The notes under the pieces are model-generated. The model worked only from the letters and a program-made list of their open reading frames with translations. It had not been told where the DNA came from and made no database searches. A stretch of DNA of 64,000 nucleotides. Origin: Leeia speluncae. Lineage in GTDB: Bacteria > Pseudomonadota > Gammaproteobacteria > Burkholderiales > Leeiaceae. Position 1 is the stretch's first letter. Each line of letters begins with the position of its first letter. Both the position numbers and the translations under genes were made by a program. The stretch is taken from assembly GCF_020564625.1 (NCBI RefSeq), contig NZ_JAJBZT010000004.1:62001-126000 (forward strand), in the 5' to 3' direction. Below are positions 1 through 8,934 of this stretch, piece after piece.

Positions 1-292
1 GCCAACTTTCCGTGAGTGCTTAGCCGCTGGCCGTTCGTTTGATAGCGTGGCATTACTTCCTGCATTATTCCTAACCTTCTTGCAAGCATGGGCAAAAGAT
101 CAGGTGCCTTATGTGTATCAAGATCAGGGGATGGACCCTGTTGCAGCTAAAGCGATTGTGGCTGACGCAGACCCAGTTGCTGCATTCTGCCGTGATCGTA
201 TCTTGTGGGGCGACTTGGCGGGGAATGCTCAGCTAGAAGCGTCTATCCGTGGTGCGTGTGAAAAAGTAAACACTTGGTTGAAAGGGGCTTAA
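1..292 (+). CDS. Mannitol/D-arabinitol-type polyol dehydrogenase, C-terminal part (5' end outside window)
   Basis: The frame is open from base 2 without a start, so the gene begins before the window; about 96 residues are visible. The helical segment RECLAAGRSFDSVALLPALF followed by a short tail ending in LWGDLAGN and a final helix resembles the C-terminal domain of the long-chain mannitol dehydrogenase family (mannitol 2-dehydrogenase, D-arabinitol 4-dehydrogenase, fructuronate reductase). These are NAD-dependent cytosolic enzymes that oxidise a polyol to a ketose. The stop codon touches the next start (TAA then ATG), and a sorbitol dehydrogenase homologue and a xylulokinase follow. That favours mannitol, sorbitol or D-arabinitol as substrate over hexuronates. 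The catalytic part is not visible, so the exact substrate is undetermined. Confidence 0.7.
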   Translation, partial: PTFRECLAAGRSFDSVALLPALFLTFLQAWAKDQVPYVYQDQGMDPVAAKAIVADADPVAAFCRDRILWGDLAGNAQLEASIRGACEKVNTWLKGA

Positions 293-1081
293 ATGTCTTC
301 TGCTCTGTTGCAAAATAAACATGCCGTACTAACTGGTGCAGGTGGTGGAATTGGATTGGCAACAGCAGAGGCATTTGTTCGCGAGGGTGCTAAGTGCACC
401 ATCGTGGACATTCACCCACAAGCAAGCGAAGGGGTGGTTGCGCTCATTGAGAAAGCGCCTAGTTCTGTTCAATATGTGTCAACAGATATTACCAACCTTC
501 AACAAATTGATGAGATGGTTGCTACTGCAATTGCTCGATTTGGTGCGATCGATGTGCTATTTAATAATGCCGGGATCGCTATTTTCGAAAAGTTGTTAGA
601 TTCCACAGAGGCCGCCTACGACAAGCTTTTTAATGTGAATGTAAAAGGCTTATTTTTTGTAATGCAAAAAGTGTTGCAACATATGGTCGATAGCGGTGTC
701 AAAGGGAGTGTAATTAATTTATCTTCTCAAGCAGGTCGCCGAGGAGAGGCCTTAGTTGCGCATTATTGTGCAACCAAAGCCGCAGTGATTAGTTACACCC
801 AATCTGCCGCATTAGCGATGGCGCCACACGGTATTCGTGTGAATGCAATTGCACCAGGTGTGATTGATACCCCAATGTGGAAGCAAGTAGATGCCATGTT
901 TGCTCAGTTAGAAGGGTTGGAAATCGGACAGAAAAAGGAAATGGTCGGTAAAGCGGTCCCTTTAGGTCGCTTTGGCTTTCCAGAAGAGGTCGCGGATGCG
1001 GCGGTATTCCTTGCTAGCGAGCTTTCTCGATATATTACGGCGCAAACCTTAAACGTAGATGGTGGCAATGTGATGAGTTAA
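293..1081 (+). CDS. Short-chain dehydrogenase, sorbitol (L-iditol 2-)dehydrogenase type
   Basis: A classical 262-residue SDR. The Rossmann glycine motif GAGGGIG lies at about residues 16-22, NNAG at about 91-94, and the catalytic Ser (INLSSQAG), Tyr and Lys (YCATKAA) around residues 144-162. The C-terminus, with AVPLGRFG and then AQTLNVDGGNVMS, closely resembles SmoS-type sorbitol dehydrogenases, which oxidise sorbitol to fructose and can also act on galactitol or iditol. The start abuts the stop of the upstream polyol dehydrogenase and has AAGGGG six bases upstream, so the two are clearly co-transcribed. Together with the xylulokinase downstream this makes a hexitol/pentitol catabolic set. 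Substrate assignment is by family resemblance only. Confidence 0.82.
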   Translation: MSSALLQNKHAVLTGAGGGIGLATAEAFVREGAKCTIVDIHPQASEGVVALIEKAPSSVQYVSTDITNLQQIDEMVATAIARFGAIDVLFNNAGIAIFEKLLDSTEAAYDKLFNVNVKGLFFVMQKVLQHMVDSGVKGSVINLSSQAGRRGEALVAHYCATKAAVISYTQSAALAMAPHGIRVNAIAPGVIDTPMWKQVDAMFAQLEGLEIGQKKEMVGKAVPLGRFGFPEEVADAAVFLASELSRYITAQTLNVDGGNVMS

Positions 1082-1083
1082 TA

Positions 1084-1116
1084 CACTTTCGGCAACGTTT
1101 CACTCGTTGCCAAAGT
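1084..1116 (+). terminator. Intercistronic hairpin between the SDR gene and araC-type gene
   Basis: The arms CACTTTCGGCAACG and CGTTGCCAAAGTG pair over 13 bases with a single bulged C and a six-base loop. No T-run follows, so this is more likely an mRNA 3'-end stabiliser or partial attenuator than a full intrinsic terminator. It would separate the level of dehydrogenase message from that of the regulator and kinase genes downstream. Confidence 0.5.
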
Positions 1117-1149
1117 GGCATCACGGTTAGAGTAAAAGGGGAGACAAGT

Positions 1150-2070
1150 ATGACTACCCGGATCCGTAATCGTACACCAGAACTAGAGTCTCACCGGTTA
1201 AGAGTGCCTTCGCACGGCTTTGAACCAAAAGAGACCTATGGATTCCTTCGATATTTGCAACACGGATTTCCTAATCCGCTGGTGCGTTGGCATTACCACG
1301 AAGAATATGAACTACATTTAATTGTTGAAACACGTGGTAAGGTGTTTGTCGGCGATTATATTGGTCAGTTTGAACCAGGGCACTTAGTGCTTACTGGGCC
1401 ACGGCTTCCTCATAATTGGATTTCTGCCGATGTGAGTTCCGAAGGCATTGAACTTCGTGATATGGCGCTTCAGTTTTCTCACGAGCCATTAGAACTCATT
1501 AGCAAGACGATCCCTGAAGTGCGGGAAATCATGCCTCTCTTGGAAAGAGCAAGAAACGGCATTGAATTCTTTGGCATGAGTGATCTGGCTCAGCAATATT
1601 TCATCCAAATCCGTGAGTCGAATGGCTTACAACGGTTTATTCACTTTTTGGAGTTTATGCAGGAGCTATCTTACTGCCAAGACTACCAATTACTTTCTAC
1701 ATCACAACTGCAGTCGTTTGATGATGATGCCTCACTTGCTCAAGTCAGTGCCATCGTTAACTACATTACCGAACATTGTGAAACTCAGTTTTCGATGGCG
1801 GAGTTAGCGCAGCGTGTGGGTATGTCGGAAAGCAAGTTTTCTCGTTTCTTTAAGCGCGCAACCGGCAATAGTTTTACTGATTTTGTTAACCGCTTGCGTA
1901 TTAATAAAGCTTGTCAGCTATTAATGGAAACGGACCGCTATATCACTAATGTTTGCTACGACGTTGGTTTTAATAATGTGGCCAACTTTAATCGAAGGTT
2001 CTTGGCGCTAAAAGGAATGACACCAAAAGAGTTTCGTCGCCAAGCTGAAGATCGATTTGGGCGCTTATAA
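1150..2070 (+). CDS. AraC-family transcriptional regulator of the polyol operon
   Basis: 306 residues. The N-terminal half is a cupin-like ligand-binding domain (WHYHEEYELHLI and GDYIGQFEPGHLVL around residues 47-85). The C-terminal ~100 residues hold two helix-turn-helix motifs: MAELAQRVGMSESKFSRFF, then the second helix pair ending in GFNNVANFNRRF with the family signature MTPKEFRR. A strong Shine-Dalgarno GGGGAGA lies just before the ATG. The gene sits inside a co-directional unit between sorbitol dehydrogenase and xylulokinase genes, so it most likely activates this unit in response to a polyol or its ketose. It may be coupled to the dehydrogenase genes through the hairpin at 1084-1116. 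Confidence 0.88.
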   Translation: MTTRIRNRTPELESHRLRVPSHGFEPKETYGFLRYLQHGFPNPLVRWHYHEEYELHLIVETRGKVFVGDYIGQFEPGHLVLTGPRLPHNWISADVSSEGIELRDMALQFSHEPLELISKTIPEVREIMPLLERARNGIEFFGMSDLAQQYFIQIRESNGLQRFIHFLEFMQELSYCQDYQLLSTSQLQSFDDDASLAQVSAIVNYITEHCETQFSMAELAQRVGMSESKFSRFFKRATGNSFTDFVNRLRINKACQLLMETDRYITNVCYDVGFNNVANFNRRFLALKGMTPKEFRRQAEDRFGRL

Positions 2071-2094
2071 GCCATCAAGGTGAGAGATTGCATT

Positions 2095-3555
2095 ATGTTT
2101 CTTGGTATTGATTTAGGTACATCGGAAGTCAAAGTGGTGCTGATGGATGAGCATCACGTTATTCGCGCAGGGCGTGGCGTTTCACTTTCGATTAGTCGCC
2201 CACATCCGCAATGGTCTGAGCAGCAACCGGAAGACTGGTGGGAAGCCTTGCTACGCGCGTGTGATGAGCTAACGAGCACGCATGCGCATGAGATGCGCCA
2301 AGTGCGGGCGATTGGATTATCCGGTCAGATGCATGGTGCCATCTTGCTAGATCAGCAACATCACGTGTTACGGCCAGCGATTCTTTGGAACGATGGACGT
2401 AGCGCGTTGGAGTGTAGCGAGCTAGAAGCGAGTGTCCCTGCGTTACGTCAGATTACTGGCAATATGGCCATGCCGGGTTTTACGGCGCCTAAACTCAACT
2501 GGGTGCAAAAACACGAGCCAGATGTCTTTGCGAAAATTGCCATGGTTCTTCTACCCAAAGACTATCTGCGGTTCCGCTTAACTGGCGAGTTTGTGTCAGA
2601 TTGTTCGGATGCTGCTGGAACGCTCTGGCTGGACGTGGCAAAGCGAGATTGGTCTGCGGACATGCTTTCTGGTAGTGGACTAACGCGCGAACAAATGCCA
2701 AAGCTTGTAGAGGGCAGTGAAGCGTCTGGCCTGCTATCTGTTGCACTTTGCCAGCGTTGGGGTATGAGCGCGGGAGTCGTCGTGGCGGGTGGTGCAGGCG
2801 ATAACGCAGCGAGTGCAATTGGTATGGGCGCCGTTGAATCTGGCCAAGGTTTTGTTTCCTTAGGCACATCGGGCGTTATTTTTGCTGTGTCTGATCAGTT
2901 TCGCCCGAATCCTGAGTCCGCGATGCATGCGTTTTGCCATGCCTTACCTAACCGTTGGCACCAAATGTCGGTCATGCTTTCCGCCGCTAGTTGTTTGCGT
3001 TGGGTGACTAAGCTGACAGGTCAAGTGAATGAAGCTGAGTTGCTTGCAAAAGTGGCGAGCTTGGACGAGGGCGCATTAGCGAACGCACCGATTTTCTTGC
3101 CTTATTTATCTGGCGAACGTACTCCTCACAATGACGCTAGTGCAACAGGATCATTTATTGGCCTCACGCATGATCATCAAGCGGCGCATCTAGGGTATGC
3201 CGTATTAGAGGGGGTAAGTTTTGGTTTAAAAGATGGCCTACAAACCTTGTTGTCTGCGGGGCAAACGATTGAGGAACTTACCCTTGTGGGTGGTGGCGCA
3301 CGTAGCGACTATTGGGCGCAATTGTTAGCCAACATTTTGAGTGTGCGCATGCTAACGGCTGATGGTGGTGAAGCGGGTGGCGCGGTTGGTGCGGCTCGAT
3401 TGGCATGGTTGGCGGCCGGTGGATCGGTAAAAGAAGTTTGCCAGCCACTTCCAACGAAGCAAGTGTTTGAGCCAAATTCAGCGAGTACGTCAGAAAGACT
3501 CGCTTTACGGTATGAAACATTCCGTCGTGCTTATCCGGCCATCAAAGCCATTTGA
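2095..3555 (+). CDS. xylB: Xylulokinase
   Basis: A FGGY-family carbohydrate kinase of 486 residues that phosphorylates D-xylulose to xylulose 5-phosphate with ATP in the cytosol. It opens with the phosphate-1 motif GIDLGTSEVK. It has the xylulokinase-type GQMHGA and LWNDGR motifs (about 75-100), the GAGDNAASAIG stretch (about 238-248) and the nucleotide-binding VGGGARSDYWAQLLANIL near residue 400. I choose the ATG at 2095 because AAGGTGAG lies ten bases upstream and the protein then starts exactly at the family's first strand; a GTG at 2080 would add five residues within the ribosome-binding site. It ends the polyol operon. D-xylulose would come from D-arabinitol (or xylitol), which argues that the upstream dehydrogenase acts at least partly on a pentitol. 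Confidence 0.93.
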   Translation: MFLGIDLGTSEVKVVLMDEHHVIRAGRGVSLSISRPHPQWSEQQPEDWWEALLRACDELTSTHAHEMRQVRAIGLSGQMHGAILLDQQHHVLRPAILWNDGRSALECSELEASVPALRQITGNMAMPGFTAPKLNWVQKHEPDVFAKIAMVLLPKDYLRFRLTGEFVSDCSDAAGTLWLDVAKRDWSADMLSGSGLTREQMPKLVEGSEASGLLSVALCQRWGMSAGVVVAGGAGDNAASAIGMGAVESGQGFVSLGTSGVIFAVSDQFRPNPESAMHAFCHALPNRWHQMSVMLSAASCLRWVTKLTGQVNEAELLAKVASLDEGALANAPIFLPYLSGERTPHNDASATGSFIGLTHDHQAAHLGYAVLEGVSFGLKDGLQTLLSAGQTIEELTLVGGGARSDYWAQLLANILSVRMLTADGGEAGGAVGAARLAWLAAGGSVKEVCQPLPTKQVFEPNSASTSERLALRYETFRRAYPAIKAI

Positions 3556-3574
3556 TAGTGGGTGATGTGCTAAC

Positions 3575-3605
3575 AAAAGGCGACCTTGAGTCGCCTTTTT
3601 GTTTT
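3575..3605 (+). terminator. Intrinsic terminator after xylB
   Basis: The stem AAAAGGCGA / TCGCCTTTT has a short loop and the right arm runs into TTTTTGTTTTT. It lies between convergent xylB and the DMT transporter gene and its A-rich left arm could also serve the minus strand. Confidence 0.85.
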
Positions 3606-4558
3606 TATGGGGATTCCGTTCCTACCTTCTTCTTGATGGATTGATTCTGATTGAATAGTTGATAGAACCAGTCGGCACCACTCACAAGGACGATACCGAA
3701 GATGACTAAGCCAGCACCAATGATAAAGCTCTTTTCAACTACCTCATTTAGCAGCGCTACGCCAAATAGCACCCCAAAAATGGGTGTCATCAAGGCAATG
3801 ACCCCAAGCCTAGACGCTGGATATTGGCGAAGTAACCAAAACCAAGTGAGAAAGCTAACAAACGATACAACAATCGACTGAAACAGCAGACTTGCGACAA
3901 CAGGCATTGTCCAGTGGACTGTGGACTGCTCGCTTGTCCAAGCAAGAAATCCTAGCAATAAAAAGCCGACGATCAGTTGGTAAACCAGTGTCTGCGTTGC
4001 GGGTAGCCTCGCTAATTTGGTTGTGCGGACTACAATTGTCGTGGCTCCCCAGGTCATTCCGCCAATGAGACCCAGAAGGTCACCTAACAACATGTTGGGA
4101 AATTGCGTATTACCATTCTTACGCATCAAAAAGGCGATCGCTAAACCACAGAATGCAATCGCAATACCTACCCATTCCAACATACCTAAGCGTTCGTTTG
4201 GATCGAGTAAATGCAAGCCAAGTGCTGCAAAGATGGGTGCCGTATACAAAAAGACAACCATGTGGGAGGCGGTGGTAAATCGAAGTCCTTCGGTCACTAG
4301 GACAAACTCTAGCGCAAATAGCAAACCAGCTGCGATGCCTGCTTGCCAAGTGGAACGAAGAAAATGGAATCCCTCTTTTTTGATAGAAATTAGGATAAGT
4401 ACAAAAATAGCAGACATGCCAGATCGAAGAGAGACCTGCATCATGGGCGAAATATCTAGCGCCGTCCATTTCAACGTAATTTGCTGAAAGCCCCAAATCA
4501 TACAAAGTACGATCATGATACCAACTGCAAATAAGTCGATTGGTTTGGTCTTGCTCAT
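3605..4558 (-). CDS. EamA/DMT-family inner-membrane transporter
   Basis: 317 residues with about ten hydrophobic segments arranged as two EamA repeats (first roughly residues 12-150, second 165-300), typical of drug/metabolite transporters of the inner membrane. Visible landmarks are the first-helix CMIWGFQQ and the second-repeat GMTWGATTIVVR. Members export amino acids, nucleosides or small metabolites, and the substrate cannot be told from sequence. It is divergent from an AraC-type gene across about 100 bases, an arrangement common for an exporter with its own regulator. The last ~20 residues are a polar cytosolic tail. Confidence 0.85.
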   Translation of the reverse strand: MSKTKPIDLFAVGIMIVLCMIWGFQQITLKWTALDISPMMQVSLRSGMSAIFVLILISIKKEGFHFLRSTWQAGIAAGLLFALEFVLVTEGLRFTTASHMVVFLYTAPIFAALGLHLLDPNERLGMLEWVGIAIAFCGLAIAFLMRKNGNTQFPNMLLGDLLGLIGGMTWGATTIVVRTTKLARLPATQTLVYQLIVGFLLLGFLAWTSEQSTVHWTMPVVASLLFQSIVVSFVSFLTWFWLLRQYPASRLGVIALMTPIFGVLFGVALLNEVVEKSFIIGAGLVIFGIVLVSGADWFYQLFNQNQSIKKKVGTESP

Positions 4559-4660
4559 CGGGTGCTTTCTAGCGAAAGAGGGTAGATGAGATGCATTATG
4601 AATTGACGGAAAAATGATATATAGTGAATAAGTGACAATCTATGATGAATTCATGCCAAT

Positions 4661-5449
4661 ATGTCGACAATTCCCCCATTAAAGTTAGCGACGCCTTTTA
4701 AAGACAAACTTCCCAGCGATTTATATTTTCGTATCGCTGAAGTTCCTGCCAATACAAGCTATCCGGCGCATCAGCATCCTTGGGGCGAGTTTGTTTATTC
4801 TTACAATGGCATGATCGAAGTTCAAATGAAAGAGGCGCACTACTTAGTGCCGCCCCAATATGGAATATGGCTGCCCGCCAATCAAATGCACCAAGGGTTT
4901 AGCCATGTAACCGCCATGCATTGCTCGTTTTATGTTTCTGCTCCATTGACGGATAAGTTACCTTCTCAACCATGTACTTTATCGATTACTCCGCTGGTTC
5001 GATCAATCCTCGATTTTTTACGACAAAGATCTCCTCTGCCGCAACCGACAGAAGAAGATCTGCGGTTAATGGCGGTATTGGTCGATCAATTGGCGATTGC
5101 GACCTCTGCGGGCAGTTATCTACCTATGTCTGAAGATGCGGCATTAGGTGCGCTACTAAGGAAGTTGGAGGCAAACCCAGCGGATGATCGATCATTGGCT
5201 GAGTTGGCGCTCTTAGTGAATGTATCGGAGCGAACGCTGATTCGACGATGCCAGCGAGATTTGGGTATGCCATTTTCAGAATGGCGGCAACGGTTGAAGG
5301 TCGTTAAATCGCTCCCGCTTTTACTCGATGGGTCGACTGTCGAACATATTTCACTTGATCTCGGCTATAACAGTTCTTCTGCATTTATCAGCATGTTTAA
5401 GCGGCTAATGTCGATGACGCCAGATGAGTATCGCAAGCAACATTTGTAA
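4661..5449 (+). CDS. AraC-family regulator with N-terminal cupin, divergent from the DMT exporter
   Basis: 262 residues. The N-terminal cupin has a metal/ligand-binding type motif YPAHQHPWGEFVYSYNG at about residues 35-52. The C-terminal AraC helix-turn-helix domain spans about 165-260 (LAELALLVNVSERTLIRRC; LGYNSSSAFISMFKRL; MTPDEYRKQ). This short cupin-AraC layout is common in regulators that control an adjacent transporter. The divergent DMT gene at 3605-4558 is the probable target. No clear ribosome-binding site is seen before the ATG; a preceding out-of-frame ATG at 4653 is not used by this protein. Confidence 0.85.
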   Translation: MSTIPPLKLATPFKDKLPSDLYFRIAEVPANTSYPAHQHPWGEFVYSYNGMIEVQMKEAHYLVPPQYGIWLPANQMHQGFSHVTAMHCSFYVSAPLTDKLPSQPCTLSITPLVRSILDFLRQRSPLPQPTEEDLRLMAVLVDQLAIATSAGSYLPMSEDAALGALLRKLEANPADDRSLAELALLVNVSERTLIRRCQRDLGMPFSEWRQRLKVVKSLPLLLDGSTVEHISLDLGYNSSSAFISMFKRLMSMTPDEYRKQHL

Positions 5450-5620
5450 TCTCAGAGGCAGAGTGAATTCGATTGAAAATAAGTGGCGCAAAGGTAATGC
5501 TCTTTGCAAGAATCTACTGGAACGAAGGGGGCGGAAAACGTTACACTAACAGAAATCCCCCCTCCTAGTGGGCAGGCATTTCGTCTGCGCCTTCAGGCTG
5601 TTTATTTATCAGGATATGTC

Positions 5621-6688
5621 ATGAGTCGTTTAGCTGCTATTTCTCAATTTGGCCAACAAGTATGGCTAGATAATCTTTCTCGTCATTTGATTGAAACAGG
5701 TCGTTTAGCCCAATGGTTGAATGACGATGCGATTGCAGGCGTTACCTCTAACCCAGCTATTTTTTATAACGCAATTAGTAAAGATGCCGCTTACCAAAGC
5801 GATTTAGCACGCCTAAAAACCGAAGTGGCTGATCCAGAGCGTCGTTTTGAATTGCTAGTGCTGCCTGATGTGCGCGCAACGGCCGATTTGTTGGCGCCTT
5901 TGTATGCTTCTTCTCAGGCAGATAAAGGCTATGTCAGTTTCGAAGTATCTCCAACACTAGCCAATGATGCAGAAGGCACAGTTGCTGCTGCGCAGCGCCT
6001 ATGGGCGGAAATTGGTAAGCCAAATGCCATGATTAAAATTCCTGCCACCAAAGCAGGGATTGTGGCTATCGAAGAAAGCATTGCCGCTGGTATTAACATC
6101 AACGTAACGTTGATGTTCTCTCCACAACATGTCACTGACGTGTTTGGTGCGTATATTCGTGGTCTGCAACGCCGTGCCGATGCTGGTTTACCAATCGACC
6201 AAATTCGTTCTGTTGCTAGTATCTTTATTAGCCGCGTTGATACATTGATTGATAAATTGCTACCAGAATCAGAAGCCGCCTTGCAAGGTAAGATCGCGAT
6301 TGCAGCAGCAAAAGCCGCTTACATTACTTGGCAAGAAACCTTTGGTGGTGAAGCATTTGCTGCGTTGCGTGCAAAAGGCGCGCGTCCACAAACCCCGCTT
6401 TGGGCTAGTACCGGAACAAAGAACCCCGCGTACCGCGATGTGATGTATGTTGAAGAGCTGATCGGCGCGGAAACCGTAAATACCGTACCAGATGCCACCT
6501 TGGCCGCATTTGCCGATCATGGCGAAGCACGTAGCAGTTTGGCAGAAAACCTAGACGTGGCGGTTGCACAACTTGCCGCACTAAAAGCCGCTGGCATCGA
6601 TTTAAATCAAGCTGGCGAGCAGCTGCAACAAGAAGGGTTGAAGCAATTTGATGAAGCGTTTGAAAAGCTAATTGCATTAGTGAAGTAA
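5621..6688 (+). CDS. tal: Transaldolase
   Basis: 355 residues, the long bacterial transaldolase subfamily. It transfers a dihydroxyacetone unit between sedoheptulose 7-phosphate and glyceraldehyde 3-phosphate in the non-oxidative pentose phosphate pathway. The signature GVTSNPAIF occurs at about residues 40-48. The Schiff-base lysine is in NAMIKIPAT at about 135-143, followed by NVTLMFS; the later PLWASTGTKNP motif is also present. I choose the ATG at 5621, with AGGA upstream. The frame is open 117 bases further to 5504, but those codons do not resemble the family. Adjacent to polyol/xylulokinase genes, it would process the pentose phosphates they generate. Confidence 0.95.
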   Translation: MSRLAAISQFGQQVWLDNLSRHLIETGRLAQWLNDDAIAGVTSNPAIFYNAISKDAAYQSDLARLKTEVADPERRFELLVLPDVRATADLLAPLYASSQADKGYVSFEVSPTLANDAEGTVAAAQRLWAEIGKPNAMIKIPATKAGIVAIEESIAAGININVTLMFSPQHVTDVFGAYIRGLQRRADAGLPIDQIRSVASIFISRVDTLIDKLLPESEAALQGKIAIAAAKAAYITWQETFGGEAFAALRAKGARPQTPLWASTGTKNPAYRDVMYVEELIGAETVNTVPDATLAAFADHGEARSSLAENLDVAVAQLAALKAAGIDLNQAGEQLQQEGLKQFDEAFEKLIALVK

Positions 6689-6705
6689 GCTTTTCAGCAG
6701 TGTAA

Positions 6706-6747
6706 AAATAGAAAAAGGGGCGCTTCGATTCGCCCCTTTTTCTATTT
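6706..6747 (+). terminator. Strong bidirectional terminator after tal
   Basis: A perfect 17-bp stem (6706-6722 with 6731-6747) with an eight-base loop, G+C-rich at the loop end and ending in TTTTTCTATTT. Because the left arm is A-rich it can also terminate the converging minus-strand FIST receptor gene. Confidence 0.92.
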
Positions 6748-6771
6748 GACGCTTCCGAATTGCCTCGTTTA

Positions 6772-8790
6772 TTAATGAGCTAACTGGTCAATCTTCCGCA
6801 TTTCTACTAATGAGGATTCCAACTCATTTAGATGGACTAATAGCTGACTAGAGCGCTGGCTGGCTTCTGCCACTACTTCACTCGTTTGTCTTGACCGAGA
6901 TGTGATGTCTTTTAGCTGACGTTCTAGATCGCTATTGCTACTTGCTTTGCTTTCCAGATTGTTATGTAGTTCACGCAGGCCTTGGCTCACCATACCTACC
7001 GCTTGTAAGACGGCATCTGTGGAGGTCCGAATTTCGTCTAGGCTGCTCTTGGTGTTGGTTGCAAGCTTGCGAACTTCATCTGCCACCACCGCAAATCCAC
7101 GTCCTTGTTCCCCCGCGCGCGCCGCTTCAATCGCCGCATTTAAGGCCAGCAGGTTGGTCTGATCTGCAATACCTGCAATCACTGTTAGAATCGAACCGAT
7201 GCGTCCTGCATCTGCTTCTAGACGGCTAATTTCGCCGACAAATGCATCACGCAAATGCATACTCTCTGACACGCTAGACAAGAACATCCCAAAATCATTC
7301 TCAATCGTGGCTAAATCTTCTTTCAGATTGGCCGATGCATCCCCAACGGAGTTCAGTGTATCAATTACCCCTGCGCCATGATCTTTATACTGAATCAGTT
7401 GATCAATCAGTTGGTCTTTCAGACGAATCACCTGCGTATTACGATTTAGCCGAACCTGATCAAAATACGAACGGAACGAGGCGTACATCACTGGGAAGTT
7501 ATCCAAGAATGGATCTTGGAATGGGTTTTCATGATCATCTCTGTAGAAGAACAAAGCCGTTAGCGTTTGGTTGATATGAATACCTAGTAACTCTCCAAAT
7601 GTAGAGAAACCTGCAACCGGTAGATCATGGAAGGCTGGTGCACGATTTAAATTACTGCCGTTAAAGAGGCGGCGTAAAATGCAATCATTAAAAATCGCCC
7701 CAATTGGTTTGGGTTTGCCACTTGCAAAACGGTTATAGTCAGATTCAGTTTGCTGAACAAAGTCGGTGGTTTTGACGAGTACCAGTTCATCTCCAAATGA
7801 GATGTCTGCGTAGAAGTGAACACGATTTTGTGCAAAATTAAACTGGGCGACCGAACGAATAAAGAGTTCGCCATTTACATTCACGGCAAACGCATACTCT
7901 TGCAGTTTGCTTTCTAGTTGCTGCTGGTTACAGGCAAAGTGCTCGCACAATTTATCGATAAATGGCACAACACGACCAGTTCGAGAATCAATCACAGACG
8001 ATACGAATCGTAGCGCTGGATCTGCTTCTGCAATCTGGAAGCGTGTAGAGGTCTGCGTAAAGTTCTGCGATTTAAATACGCTATAACGATAGTCTTTTGC
8101 CATCTCTACAAAGCAGATGATCGCCTGATTTTCAATGGTGCGATTACCATCAAATAGCCAAGTGTTTTTAAAGTCTAACTTGCCACCCGCGGCGCCACCA
8201 ATAAATAGCACGGGGAATTTACCCGATTGATAGACCGCTTCCATCAAGAAGCTTTCTGAAGCAGAAAGTCCATCAACCCAAGTTAACGCAAAGGTTCGGT
8301 GGCTATTTAAAGAGGTACTTGGGCGAATCTGTTCTAGATGACGACGAATAGCAGAGACGCGCTCACTTGGAGATAATTTTGGAGAGCCTTGTTTTAAATC
8401 TTGGCACTCTAGTGGAACAGTATGCAGACTAATTTTGCTGAACATGTCTCGCGAAAAACTCTGCAAAACAACGGTATCCCAGCGGTCGCCTGCTTGTTGA
8501 TAAAGGGAGCATGGCTCACCATTTTTACCTGTATTGCATAATTCGCCCGCTGTGGTGGTCATCATTAATTGCGTGTCACTCGGCAGTGCAGATTTGACAC
8601 TTCTACACACGCTATCAAAGTCGACATGTGGCGAAACAAATCCCACAACAAGGGCTGGGCGTTCTTGCTTTAACCAATCACTAATGGCGGTACCAGAGCG
8701 CAATTGATTGGCGTCAAAGGTACGTGTGTGAATGAGCGCTTGTGTTTGTTTTTCAGTTTGTTTGACTGACGATTTACGTGAGAAAAACAT
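6772..8790 (-). CDS. Soluble methyl-accepting chemotaxis-type receptor with FIST sensory domain
   Basis: 672 residues without any membrane-spanning segment. Residues ~25-230 form a FIST_N-like domain ([35 protein letters not shown]). Residues ~230-400 are FIST_C-like ([30 protein letters not shown]). A coiled coil follows, then the canonical receptor signalling tip [21 protein letters not shown] at about 547-567 with [14 protein letters not shown] domains are predicted small-ligand sensors, possibly for amino acids. Fused to a receptor tip, the protein should signal through CheA/CheW from the cytosol. I prefer the ATG at 8790 (GGGAG nine bases upstream); a TTG at 8811 would add seven residues. 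It is a single-gene unit. Confidence 0.88.
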   Translation of the reverse strand: MFFSRKSSVKQTEKQTQALIHTRTFDANQLRSGTAISDWLKQERPALVVGFVSPHVDFDSVCRSVKSALPSDTQLMMTTTAGELCNTGKNGEPCSLYQQAGDRWDTVVLQSFSRDMFSKISLHTVPLECQDLKQGSPKLSPSERVSAIRRHLEQIRPSTSLNSHRTFALTWVDGLSASESFLMEAVYQSGKFPVLFIGGAAGGKLDFKNTWLFDGNRTIENQAIICFVEMAKDYRYSVFKSQNFTQTSTRFQIAEADPALRFVSSVIDSRTGRVVPFIDKLCEHFACNQQQLESKLQEYAFAVNVNGELFIRSVAQFNFAQNRVHFYADISFGDELVLVKTTDFVQQTESDYNRFASGKPKPIGAIFNDCILRRLFNGSNLNRAPAFHDLPVAGFSTFGELLGIHINQTLTALFFYRDDHENPFQDPFLDNFPVMYASFRSYFDQVRLNRNTQVIRLKDQLIDQLIQYKDHGAGVIDTLNSVGDASANLKEDLATIENDFGMFLSSVSESMHLRDAFVGEISRLEADAGRIGSILTVIAGIADQTNLLALNAAIEAARAGEQGRGFAVVADEVRKLATNTKSSLDEIRTSTDAVLQAVGMVSQGLRELHNNLESKASSNSDLERQLKDITSRSRQTSEVVAEASQRSSQLLVHLNELESSLVEMRKIDQLAH

Positions 8791-8934
8791 GGGGGAGTCT
8801 CCCAATGGCAATATAGTTTAGACTTATGTCTGTTTAGTATAGTTTGCCATTGAGAAATTAACAGGGTGATTTATGCGTCTTGCTGACGTAAATCAAACGA
8901 AATGACGTTTCAGTCGTTAATCTGTTAAACAGTA

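Noticed and set aside
4017-4487. Long open frame antisense to the DMT transporter
   Set aside because: The opposite strand encodes a clear ten-helix EamA protein; the antisense product is Pro/Arg/Ser-rich and typical of a shadow frame.
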